A DNA stretch of 34,219 bases from NCBI GenBank assembly GCA_937924905.1, contig CALDUK010000035.1:1-34219 (forward strand). Reading direction: 5' to 3'. The stretch comes from an uncultured Paracoccaceae bacterium. GTDB lineage: Bacteria > Pseudomonadota > Alphaproteobacteria > Rhodobacterales > Rhodobacteraceae. This document shows, one piece after another, positions 26,981 to 34,219 of the stretch; the stretch's first letter is position 1, and each line of letters begins with the position of its first letter. Under the pieces are notes generated by a model. The model had not been told where the DNA came from, did not search any database, and worked only from the letters and a program-made list of their open reading frames with translations. A program made the position numbers and the translations under genes.

Positions 26981-27037
26981 TTGAACAATAATGACGCGCG
27001 ACTGTCGTTGATGGGCGCGCGTTTTTCTATTGTTCGA
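26981..27037 (+). terminator. intrinsic terminator with a second outer stem
   Basis: The inner stem ACGCGCG/CGCGCGT (26994-27000 with 27016-27022) runs into TTTTT. An outer stem TTGAACAATA/TATTGTTCGA (26981-26990 with 27028-27037, one G-U pair) flanks it. The inner part fits a Rho-independent terminator of the ABC operon; the outer stem could form only after transcription of the T-run. Confidence 0.75.
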
Positions 27038-27138
27038 CACCTCTGTCTTTCGTCCACATCAACATTCCCCTAGACTTAAACCCGGGGTACGCTATGGCCC
27101 CGGCGTGATCCCCACGCGACCCACATCTGAGGCCTGAC

Positions 27139-27891
27139 ATGACCGATTTTTCCTATCAACTTTACAGCTCGCGCAACTTTCCACCTTTGTCAGATACGCT
27201 AAACATGCTTGGCGGATTGGGCTATACGCAGGTTGAAGGCTATGGCGGGCTTTTCGAGGATGGCGTGGACCTGAGCGCGTTGAAAGCATCGCTGGATGCA
27301 GCAGGCGTGACCATGCCGACCGCGCATATCGATATCAGCATCATCCGCGACCGGCCCGACAGGGCAATCGAGATTGCCCGCGCCCTGGGTGTCAAAATGG
27401 TCAACGGGCCTTACCTGCAAGACACCGCGCGGCCGAAAACTGCGGCCGGCTGGAATGATTTTGGCGAGATGCTGCAAGAGGCGGCGCAACCTTTGCTGGA
27501 CGCCGGTTTGGTTGTTGGCTGGCACAATCACGACTTTGAATTTACCCGGGTCGAAGGGCATTTGCCGCAGAACCTGATGCTGGCGGCGGCCCCTGATCTG
27601 AAGATGGAACTGGATGTGGCCTGGTGCGTCAAAGGTGGCGAAGATCCGGTCGCCTGGATCAACGCCCATGCCGACCGGATCGTGGCGGCGCATATCAAGG
27701 ATATCGCGGCACCCGGCGAGGCCGCCGATGAGGACGGCTGGGCCGATGTGGGCCATGGCACCCTGGACTGGGCGCCGATCATGGAAGCCTTGCGCAAGAC
27801 CCCCTGCGCCTATTTTATTGCCGAACATGATAATCCGAACGATCACAAACGATTTGCCAGCCGCTCGCTTGCGGCGATGCAGGCTTTTTGA
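27139..27891 (+). CDS. sugar phosphate isomerase/epimerase-like TIM-barrel protein
   Basis: 250 aa, AP-endonuclease-2/xylose-isomerase-like TIM barrel. Metal-site motifs are visible: VGWHNHDFEF, KMELDVAWC, VAAHIKDIA and YFIAEHDNP. Members interconvert keto sugars or related acids, or act as dehydratases of modified sugars. The start follows weakly marked sequence after a gap of about 180 nt from the ABC operon, so this gene likely opens a new unit. The oxidoreductase gene follows 13 nt after its stop. Confidence 0.85.
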   Translation: MTDFSYQLYSSRNFPPLSDTLNMLGGLGYTQVEGYGGLFEDGVDLSALKASLDAAGVTMPTAHIDISIIRDRPDRAIEIARALGVKMVNGPYLQDTARPKTAAGWNDFGEMLQEAAQPLLDAGLVVGWHNHDFEFTRVEGHLPQNLMLAAAPDLKMELDVAWCVKGGEDPVAWINAHADRIVAAHIKDIAAPGEAADEDGWADVGHGTLDWAPIMEALRKTPCAYFIAEHDNPNDHKRFASRSLAAMQAF

Positions 27892-27904
27892 AGGAGAATA
27901 GGCC

Positions 27905-29032
27905 ATGGAGACGGCTGGTGTTGGCATCATCGGATGCGGCAATATTTCAACCGCGTATCTCAAGCTTGCGCCCATGTTCCGGGGCGTTGCGATCCGGGCG
28001 GTTGCCGATTTGAACATGGATGCCGCCCGTGCGCAGGCCGATGCGTTCGGGGTCGAAGCGATGTCGGTCGAGGATTTGCTGGCGTCTGACAAGATCGATG
28101 TTGTCGTCAACCTGACCATTCCGGATGCGCATTATGCCGTGACCAAGATGGTGCTGGAGGCAGGCAAGCACGCTTACACCGAAAAGCCGATTGTTCTGAC
28201 GATGAACGAAGGCGAAGACCTGCGCGCGTTGGCGCAGGCCAACAATCTGCGCATCGGGTCAGCGCCTGATACGTTCATGGGCGGCGCGCATCAGATGGCG
28301 CGCCACCTGGTTGATGACGGCAAGATCGGCGATGTGACGGCCGGTACCGCGCATGTGATGAGCCGGGGCATGGAACACTGGCATCCCAACCCCGACTTCT
28401 TCTTCAAGCCGGGCGCGGGACCGATGCTGGATATCGGGCCGTATTATGTGACGAACCTGATCCAGTTGCTTGGGCCGGTGGCGCGGGCGGGGGCCTTGAC
28501 CTCGTCAGCGTTCGAGTATCGGACAATCACGTCCGAGCCGCGTGCGGGCGAAAAAATCAAGGTGGAAACCCCCACCAATATTCATGCGCTTTTGGAATTC
28601 GTCAGCGGGGCGACCGTGACGCTGTCGACCAGCTGGGATGTGCATGCCCATCGCCACGGTCATATGGAACTATACGGTACGGAAGGCAGCCTGTTCCTGC
28701 CCGATCCGAACTTTTTTGGTGGTCAGGTGGGGCTGGGCGAACCCGGGGGCCTGTCGGTGCCCATGCCCGACTGGGATCACCCGTTTGGCACGCCGAATGA
28801 ACCGAATGGTCAGGCCAATTACCGGTGCGCCGGACTGGCCGATATGGTGGCGGGGCTGGTCGAAGGCCGCGCCCATCGGTGTTCTCTTGAATTGGCGCTG
28901 CATGCGGTCGATGTGATGACGTCGGTGCTTACCTCGGGCGAAACAGGGCAGTTTGTGAAACTGGCAACAACCTGCGACCGGCCCGCCGCGCTTGGGTCCG
29001 AGGCGGCACGCGCCTTATTGGCAAGCGCATGA
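27905..29032 (+). CDS. Gfo/Idh/MocA family oxidoreductase
   Basis: 375 aa. The N-terminal Rossmann fold has GVGIIGCGNISTAYLKLA, and the EKPI motif (AYTEKPIVLTMNEGE) carries the catalytic lysine. The C-terminal alpha/beta domain runs from about residue 125 (GAGPMLDIGPYY is the typical D-x-G-x-H/Y region). These enzymes oxidise sugars or sugar alcohols with NAD(P). In this context a pentose dehydrogenase is possible but not proven. AAGGAG precedes the ATG. It overlaps the GH43 gene by 4 nt (ATGA). Confidence 0.9.
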   Translation: METAGVGIIGCGNISTAYLKLAPMFRGVAIRAVADLNMDAARAQADAFGVEAMSVEDLLASDKIDVVVNLTIPDAHYAVTKMVLEAGKHAYTEKPIVLTMNEGEDLRALAQANNLRIGSAPDTFMGGAHQMARHLVDDGKIGDVTAGTAHVMSRGMEHWHPNPDFFFKPGAGPMLDIGPYYVTNLIQLLGPVARAGALTSSAFEYRTITSEPRAGEKIKVETPTNIHALLEFVSGATVTLSTSWDVHAHRHGHMELYGTEGSLFLPDPNFFGGQVGLGEPGGLSVPMPDWDHPFGTPNEPNGQANYRCAGLADMVAGLVEGRAHRCSLELALHAVDVMTSVLTSGETGQFVKLATTCDRPAALGSEAARALLASA

Positions 29033-30642
29033 TCCGGAACCCCATTTTGCCTGGGTTCAACCCGGACCCGTCGATCTGCCGGGTGGGCGCGGATTACTAT
29101 ATCGCGACCTCAACTTTCGAATGGTATCCGGGCGTGCAAATCCACCACTCGCGCGATCTGGTGAACTGGACGCTTGTGGCGCGGCCTTTGAACCGCGCGG
29201 CCTTGCTGGATATGCGGGGCAATCAGGATTCGGGCGGTATCTGGGCGCCGTGCCTGTCTTATGCCGACGACAAGTTTTGGCTGGTCTATACGGATGTGAA
29301 ACGGCTGGATGGCGCGTTCAAGGATGCGCCGAATTACATCACCACCTGCGAGACAATTGACGGCGCATGGAGCGATCCTTGGTTCGTGAATGCGACCGGG
29401 TTCGATCCGTCGCTTTTCCACGATGATGATGGGCGCAAGTGGTTCACGAATGTGCGTTGGAACCATCGCGGCCCTGGCACCGGCGGCAATCCGGCGCACG
29501 CCAGTTTTGATGGGATCGAATTGCAGGAATGGTCGCCCGACGACGGATTGACCGGGCCGGTGCGCGTGATCTGGAGCGGGACCGAACGCGGTCTGACCGA
29601 AGCTCCGCATCTTTTCAAGCGAAACGGATATTACTATCTGACCACCGCAGAAGGCGGCACGGGCTATGACCATGCCGTCACGCTGGCACGGTCCCGTGAT
29701 ATCTGGGGGCCGTATGATACGCATCCCGATGCCCATGTGATCAGCACGAAAGGCGCGGATGATCACGCGCTTCAGCGGACGGGTCATGGCCAATATGTCG
29801 AAACTCCCGAGGGCGAGGTTTATCACACTTTCCTGATGGGACGCCCAATTGCCGGGCCAGACGGGGCAGGCCGGTTTTGCCCGTTGGGGCGCGAAACCGG
29901 GATTGCCCGTTGTGTCTGGGGTGAAGATGATTGGCTGTATCTGGAAGACGGCGGACTGCTGCCACCTGAAACCTTGCCGGGGCTGGCCGATGTTGACCCT
30001 GTGCCGCCGTCGCCGGTGGTGCGCGACTTTGCGGGCGGCGCGTTGCCTGACGAATTTCAGTGGCTGCGCACGCCGTACCCGGAACGCATTTTTCGTATGG
30101 ATGACACCGGTTTGGTGCTGATCGGGCGTGAAAGCCTGGGCAGTTGGTTTGAACAGGCGCTGGTCGCGCGCAGGCAGGAACATCTTGCCTATACCGCGGA
30201 AACGACGGTGGATATCGCGCCCGTGACCTATCATCAGGCGGCGGGGTTGGTGACCTATTACAACCGGTGCAAATTCCATGGGGCTTTCGTGACCGATGAA
30301 CCGGGGATGGGCCGGGTGATCACGATCATCTCGTGCCCCGGCGACTGGCCGGACGGCGCGCTTGAGTTTCCGACGGCACCGGTGCCGGTGCCGGACGGAC
30401 CGATCAGGGTGAAGGTCGAAGTCGATCACGCAACGCAACAGTTCTTTTGGGCGACAGCGTCCGAAGATTGGCAGGCTTTGGGCGGACCGCTGGATGCGTC
30501 GGTCATCTCGGACGAAGGGGGGCGCGGCGAACATGCGTCTTTCACGGGCGCTTTTGTGGGGATGGCGGCCTATGACCTGACGGGTAAGGCGCGCGAAGCG
30601 GTGTTTTCGCGGTTTGCCTATATGCCCGCGACGGGAGACTGA
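29029..30642 (+). CDS. glycoside hydrolase family 43 beta-xylosidase-like protein
   Basis: 537 aa, two domains. The five-bladed propeller (about 1-310) carries the GH43 catalytic set: Asp13 in NPILPGFNPDPS (base), Asp126 in GFDPSLF and Glu191 in GLTEAPHLF (acid). The C-terminal beta-sandwich (about 330-535, with YHQAAGLVTYYNRCKFHGAF) is the GH43 C2 domain that closes the active site of exo-acting beta-xylosidases. There is no signal peptide, so it acts in the cytoplasm on imported short xylo-oligosaccharides; arabinosidase activity is an alternative. Coupled by ATGA to the upstream oxidoreductase. Confidence 0.93.
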   Translation: MIRNPILPGFNPDPSICRVGADYYIATSTFEWYPGVQIHHSRDLVNWTLVARPLNRAALLDMRGNQDSGGIWAPCLSYADDKFWLVYTDVKRLDGAFKDAPNYITTCETIDGAWSDPWFVNATGFDPSLFHDDDGRKWFTNVRWNHRGPGTGGNPAHASFDGIELQEWSPDDGLTGPVRVIWSGTERGLTEAPHLFKRNGYYYLTTAEGGTGYDHAVTLARSRDIWGPYDTHPDAHVISTKGADDHALQRTGHGQYVETPEGEVYHTFLMGRPIAGPDGAGRFCPLGRETGIARCVWGEDDWLYLEDGGLLPPETLPGLADVDPVPPSPVVRDFAGGALPDEFQWLRTPYPERIFRMDDTGLVLIGRESLGSWFEQALVARRQEHLAYTAETTVDIAPVTYHQAAGLVTYYNRCKFHGAFVTDEPGMGRVITIISCPGDWPDGALEFPTAPVPVPDGPIRVKVEVDHATQQFFWATASEDWQALGGPLDASVISDEGGRGEHASFTGAFVGMAAYDLTGKAREAVFSRFAYMPATGD

Positions 30643-30647
30643 CGTCG

Positions 30648-31577
30648 ATGTTGCCCCTGGCCAAAGGCAAGGCGCGGCGCGGGGTTTATGCCGCGGCTGT
30701 GTCGCCTTTGGATGACGCAGGCCGGTTGGATGCGCCAAAGCTGGTGGCCTATTGTCAATTTCTGCTGTCCAAGGCGGGCGGATGCGACGGGGTCGCACCG
30801 CTGGGCACAACGGGCGAAGGCGCATCGCTGGAGTTTTCCGACAAATTGAGCGCCATCGACGCTTTTGCCGAAGCCGGGGTGCCCGCCGATCAAGTCATTC
30901 TGGGCACGGGCATGCCGTCGATCGGGGATGCGGCGTTTCTCTGCCAGGTGGCTGTGGATTCGGGCTTGTTCAATCTGCTGGTACTGCCGCCCTATTATTA
31001 CAAATCACCGACGGATGACGGGCTGTATGCCGCCTTTGCCCGGTTGATCGAACGCGTGGGCGACGACCGGTTGCGACTGTATCTGTATCATTTTCCGCAG
31101 ATGTCAGGCGTGCCGATTTCTGTACCGTTGGTGCGTCGGCTGAAAGCCGACTTCGGGCCGGTAATCGCCGGGCTGAAAGACAGTTCAGGCGCGTTTGACC
31201 AATCGCGCGCCTTTATCGAGGCAACAGGCGGCATAGACGGCGACTTTGACGTTTTTCCATCGTCCGAAGCGATGCTGTGGGACGGGCTGGCGATTGGCAG
31301 TGCGGGCGTGATTTCAGGGTCGACCAATGCGTTCGGACGCATCGTGCAGGCCGCGTTGCAGGCGGGCGACGGGGGCGAAGAGATGGCGCTGGTGCGCCAT
31401 GCGCGTGCCGCCGTTGGGCCGTTCAATCTGATGGCGGCGATGAAGCAGGTCGTGGCCTGGCGCACGGGCGATGCGACATGGACGGACCTTTGGCCGCCAT
31501 TGTCGCCGCTGAACACGGCGGAACGCGTCGCATTGCGCGCTGCGTTGGACGACGTCGGCGTGGATTTGGCGGGTTAA
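30648..31577 (+). CDS. dihydrodipicolinate synthase family protein (2-keto-3-deoxy acid aldolase/dehydratase-like)
   Basis: 309 aa of the DapA/NAL class I aldolase superfamily. It has APLGTTGEGASL (substrate carboxylate loop), the catalytic Tyr147 in YLYHFPQ and the Schiff-base Lys177 in GLKDSSG. Its placement six nt after the beta-xylosidase gene suggests a step on a 2-keto-3-deoxy-pentonate (dehydratase or aldolase), not lysine synthesis. GGGAG lies about 10 nt before the ATG. It is the last gene of this unit, converging with the SDR gene. Confidence 0.87.
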   Translation: MLPLAKGKARRGVYAAAVSPLDDAGRLDAPKLVAYCQFLLSKAGGCDGVAPLGTTGEGASLEFSDKLSAIDAFAEAGVPADQVILGTGMPSIGDAAFLCQVAVDSGLFNLLVLPPYYYKSPTDDGLYAAFARLIERVGDDRLRLYLYHFPQMSGVPISVPLVRRLKADFGPVIAGLKDSSGAFDQSRAFIEATGGIDGDFDVFPSSEAMLWDGLAIGSAGVISGSTNAFGRIVQAALQAGDGGEEMALVRHARAAVGPFNLMAAMKQVVAWRTGDATWTDLWPPLSPLNTAERVALRAALDDVGVDLAG

Positions 31578-31588
31578 GACCGGCCGTC

Positions 31589-32350
31589 TCAGTCGGCGGT
31601 CCAGCCGCCATCGACCAAAAGCGATGTGCCCGTGACCAGCGCCGAGGCATCAGAGGCGAAATAGACCGCCGCGCCCATGATGTCTTCAACTTCGCCTGCG
31701 CGGCCAAGCTTGATCTTGTCTTCAATCCAGGCGCGCTTGTCGGGGTCGGCAAATGTGGGCCGCGTCAGGTCTGTCAGTATGAAAGTCGGACAGATGGAAT
31801 TGATGCGGACCCGGTGCGGGCCAAACTCAATCGCCATGGCTTTGACAAATCCATCCATCCCGTGTTTCGAGGCGCAGTACACCGCGCGGTCCGGCCCGCC
31901 GACCTGGGCCATCTGGCTGGAGATATGGGTGATCGAGCCTTGCACCCCGTCGCGGATCATCGCAGCCGCAGACCAGGACGACAGAAAATAGGCGCTTTTC
32001 AAATTCAGGTCCATGACGGCGTCATAGTCGCTGGGCGTTGTGTCCACAGCCGGGCTGTGGCGCGCCAATCCGGCGGCGTTCAGGACGATGTCAAACGCCG
32101 GGCCGTCCAGCAGGGCTTTCATTGCGTCAAGATCGGTTTGGTCGCCCGCCCGCGCGGTGGCTGTGCCGCCATCTTGTTCGATGGTCGCGACCGTTTCGGC
32201 CAGCTTGTCGGCACGCCGGGCCAAACATGTCACATTGGCACCCGCATCCCCCAGGGCCATCGCGCAGGCTTGGCCGATGCCGGATGAGGCGCCGGTGACA
32301 AGGGCGCGCTTGCCGTCCAAGCGAAAGCTGGGTGTGTAAGGCCGTGTCAT
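31589..32350 (-). CDS. short-chain dehydrogenase/reductase
   Basis: 253 aa classical SDR. The cofactor motif is VTGASSGIG, the NAAG motif is present (VLNAAGLARH), the catalytic Ser is in ITHISSQMA, and the YxxxK pair is YCASK. The C-terminal LLVDGGWTAD is typical of glucose/gluconate dehydrogenase-like or 3-oxoacyl-ACP reductase-like SDRs. It converges on the sugar operon with an 11-nt gap, so it might oxidise a pentose, but it could belong to another pathway. Substrate unknown. Confidence 0.88.
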   Translation of the reverse strand: MTRPYTPSFRLDGKRALVTGASSGIGQACAMALGDAGANVTCLARRADKLAETVATIEQDGGTATARAGDQTDLDAMKALLDGPAFDIVLNAAGLARHSPAVDTTPSDYDAVMDLNLKSAYFLSSWSAAAMIRDGVQGSITHISSQMAQVGGPDRAVYCASKHGMDGFVKAMAIEFGPHRVRINSICPTFILTDLTRPTFADPDKRAWIEDKIKLGRAGEVEDIMGAAVYFASDASALVTGTSLLVDGGWTAD

Positions 32351-32391
32351 GGGGTCTTGGTACGGTGGCGGGCGCAGAAGGGGAAGATGTT

Positions 32392-33168
32392 TTACGCCCA
32401 GGGCGGCGGGCGTTTGGCCAGAAACGCGTCCAACCCCGCCTTGGCTTCGTCGCTTTCCCAGGCGTCGGCCAGCCGCTTGATACTGTCCTCGATGACGGCG
32501 TCGTCGATCACCGGTCCAAGGCTGCGCACCAAAGCCTTGGCGCGACCGACGGCACCGGGCGCAGTGGACAGATACGGTTTGATTTCGTCCGTCACGGCGG
32601 CGTCAAGCTTGGCAGCGGGCACCGATTTGGCGATAATTCCCAGGTTTAGTGCCTGTTCTGCGCCGAACCTGTGCGACGACATAAAGATCCGGCGCGCCGC
32701 CCCTTCGCCAAGCCGCGCGACCACATAAGGGCCGATGGTGGCCGGGATCAGGCCAAGTTTGGTTTCGGTCAGACCGAACATCGTGTCGTCGCTGGCGATG
32801 ACGCTGTCGCAGATGCAGGCCAGCCCCACACCGCCGCCAAAGGCACAGCCGTGGATCTGGCCGATCAGGGGCACCGGCATTTCATTTAGTGCGTGAAGCG
32901 CATCGGCCAGCTTGCGCGCTTCGGCCATGCGCGTCGCGCGCGAGGCCTCGATCTGGCGGCGCATCCAGTCCAGATCACCGCCTGCGCAAAACACATCACC
33001 AGCCCCTTTCAGAACCACCGCACGGGCGGTTTCGGGGATGGCTTGGGCAAACCCGCGCAATTCGCCCAGCATGTCGGCGTTCATGGCGTTTTTTTTCTCG
33101 GGCCGGTTAAGCGTCAGGTAAATGACGCCATTTGGTGCGGTGTCGATTTTCAGACTGGTCAAGCTCAT
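32392..33168 (-). CDS. liuC: enoyl-CoA hydratase/isomerase family, probable methylglutaconyl-CoA hydratase
   Basis: 258 aa crotonase fold. The oxyanion-hole sequences are VFCAGGDLDWMR and IHGCAFGGGVGLACICD; KLGLIPATIGPYVVARLG is the segment typical of 3-methylglutaconyl-CoA hydratases. It would convert 3-methylglutaconyl-CoA to HMG-CoA in leucine breakdown. The ATG at 33168 overlaps the stop of the HMG-CoA lyase gene (ATGA), which supports the role. The upstream open frame is part of that neighbour and is excluded. Confidence 0.88.
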   Translation of the reverse strand: MSLTSLKIDTAPNGVIYLTLNRPEKKNAMNADMLGELRGFAQAIPETARAVVLKGAGDVFCAGGDLDWMRRQIEASRATRMAEARKLADALHALNEMPVPLIGQIHGCAFGGGVGLACICDSVIASDDTMFGLTETKLGLIPATIGPYVVARLGEGAARRIFMSSHRFGAEQALNLGIIAKSVPAAKLDAAVTDEIKPYLSTAPGAVGRAKALVRSLGPVIDDAVIEDSIKRLADAWESDEAKAGLDAFLAKRPPPWA

Positions 33169-34016
33169 CTGCGCAGACCCTTTGCGAATATGGCAGCCGA
33201 TTGGATGGCGTTGCGGTCCAGTCCTGTGGCAAAGCCAAGCGCATCCAGCCTGTCCAGCACCGCTTCGGTCGCGACATTGCCTTTGGCACCCGGCGCGTAA
33301 GGGCATCCGCCGAGACCGCCAAGACTGGCGTCAAAGCTGCGCATCCCGCGCGACAGGCAAAGGTCTATATTGTCCAGTGCGCGCCCGCCGGTGTCGTGAA
33401 AATGCCCGCCCAGCTGATCGGGGCGGGCGATGTCCAGAACAGCGTCCAGCATAGGCCCGGTGGTTTCGGGCGTGGCGTGCCCGATGGTGTCGCCCAGACC
33501 GATTTCATGACAGCCCATATCAAGCAGCGCCTTGGTGACATCGGCCACTGCAGCGGGCGCGACCGGCCCGTCATACGGGCAATCGGTGATGCAGCTGACA
33601 TACCCGCGCACGGGGATGCGCGCCGTTTCAGCCGCCGTCAACACCGGGCGAAACCGCTCAAGGCTTTCGCTGATGCTGCAATTCAGATTGGCTTTGCTGA
33701 ACCCTTCCGAGGCCGAGGCAAAGACCGCGACCCAATCGGGGCGGGTGTCTGCCGCGCGGTCGAACCCTTGCACGTTGGGGGTCAGGACGCCGTAAGATGT
33801 GTTGGGCGCGCGGGCGATGGCTGCCATGACCTGGGCGGCATCGGCCAGTTGCGGCACCCATTTGGGCGAGACAAAGCTGGTCACCTCGACGCGCTTAAAG
33901 CCGCAGTCGCTGATGCGGTTTACAAGGTCGATCTTCTGCGCGGTTGGCACATGCGCCGCTTCGTTCTGCAACCCGTCGCGCGGGCACATTTCAACGATCT
34001 CGACGAAATCGCTCAT
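33165..34016 (-). CDS. liuE: hydroxymethylglutaryl-CoA lyase
   Basis: 283 aa TIM-barrel lyase of the HMGL-like family. It splits HMG-CoA into acetyl-CoA and acetoacetate, the last step of leucine catabolism. PRDGLQNE near the N-terminus binds metal and substrate, VEVTSFVSPKWVPQ follows, and GLGGCPYAPGAKGN holds the catalytic Cys. The residues before PRDG read EMC instead of the more usual EVG. ATGA overlaps join it to the biotin-carrier gene upstream and liuC downstream. Confidence 0.93.
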   Translation of the reverse strand: MSDFVEIVEMCPRDGLQNEAAHVPTAQKIDLVNRISDCGFKRVEVTSFVSPKWVPQLADAAQVMAAIARAPNTSYGVLTPNVQGFDRAADTRPDWVAVFASASEGFSKANLNCSISESLERFRPVLTAAETARIPVRGYVSCITDCPYDGPVAPAAVADVTKALLDMGCHEIGLGDTIGHATPETTGPMLDAVLDIARPDQLGGHFHDTGGRALDNIDLCLSRGMRSFDASLGGLGGCPYAPGAKGNVATEAVLDRLDALGFATGLDRNAIQSAAIFAKGLRR

Positions 34017-34219
34017 GCCGCGTCGCTTTCCAATTGGATCAGCACCGCTCCATTTTCGACCTGTGCGCCTTCTTGCGTCAGCACCTTGGCGATCGTGCCG
34101 TCGCGGGGGGCTTTCAGTGTGTGTTCCATTTTCATGGCTTCAAGGATCAACAATGGCTCGCCCGCGGTCACCGCTTGACCGGGCAAGGCGGTGAGTGATG
34201 TCACAAGCCCCGGCATAGG
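34013..34219 (-). CDS. biotin carboxyl carrier C-terminus of acyl-CoA carboxylase alpha subunit (partial)
   Basis: Only the last ~68 residues are in the window; the 5' part lies beyond position 34219. The biotinyl domain is clear: PMPGLVTSL, and LILEAMKMEHTLKAPRDG with the biotin-accepting Lys in AMKM. From the downstream HMG-CoA lyase and methylglutaconyl-CoA hydratase genes it should be the methylcrotonyl-CoA carboxylase biotin subunit (LiuD/MccA). The stop overlaps the next start by ATGA. Confidence 0.9.
   Translation of the reverse strand, partial: PMPGLVTSLTALPGQAVTAGEPLLILEAMKMEHTLKAPRDGTIAKVLTQEGAQVENGAVLIQLESDAA

Noticed and set aside
29110..30825. 571-codon minus-strand open frame
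   Set aside because: It is antisense to the GH43 gene, whose catalytic residues and domains are complete; the reverse translation is Arg/Pro/His rich and without motif, as expected of a high-GC shadow.

Overview
This window looks like chromosomal DNA of a Rhodobacteraceae (Roseobacter-group) alphaproteobacterium. It is GC-rich, with alphaproteobacterial gene sets: a pcm-like/tolC/PopZ-like run, dnaG next to rpoD, TadE/TadG-type envelope genes, a leucine-catabolism (liu) cluster and a CUT1 sugar ABC operon. No prophage, IS element with terminal repeats, CRISPR array or rRNA was seen. One REP-associated (RAYT) transposase and one tRNA gene are present.

Layout. 1-5.1 kb: tRNA-Cys (minus), a DUF849/BKACE-type enzyme, a PIMT-family methyltransferase, a TolC-type outer-membrane factor, an acidic protein with PopZ-like ends, and a DUF457/YdjM-like membrane protein. 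5.2-7.8 kb: PilZ protein, homoserine dehydrogenase, a small lipoprotein and a membrane protein. 7.9-11.1 kb: a minus-strand operon of one TadG-like VWA protein and two TadE-like proteins, one ending in a near-pure aspartate tail. 11.4-17.0 kb: glutamate dehydrogenase, DNA primase and the housekeeping sigma factor. 17.3-21.3 kb: small genes (DUF1294, DM13, RAYT with nearby palindromes, HlyU-family, DHFR-like, YjbQ).

21.4-31.6 kb is a carbohydrate locus. A divergent LacI-family regulator faces an ABC operon (binding protein, two permeases, ATPase). A second unit follows behind a terminator: sugar isomerase/epimerase-like protein, Gfo/Idh/MocA oxidoreductase, GH43 beta-xylosidase-like enzyme and DapA-superfamily lyase/dehydratase. 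A convergent SDR dehydrogenase closes the region. Together they suggest import of short pentose-containing oligosaccharides, cleavage in the cytoplasm and oxidative (non-phosphorylative) use of the sugar; the exact substrate is inferred. The binding-protein gene carries an in-frame TAA at codon 92, so the importer may be inactive in this strain unless the base is a sequence error.

32.4-34.2 kb (minus strand) holds the 3' end of a liu operon: biotinyl domain of a methylcrotonyl-CoA carboxylase-like subunit, HMG-CoA lyase and methylglutaconyl-CoA hydratase, joined by ATGA overlaps.

The most notable observations are the nonsense codon in the ABC binding protein, the poly-Asp microsatellite tail on a TadE-like protein, the PopZ-like protein, a hairpin that covers the dnaG ribosome-binding site, repeats in the rpoD leader, and tandem candidate LacI operators two helical turns apart.
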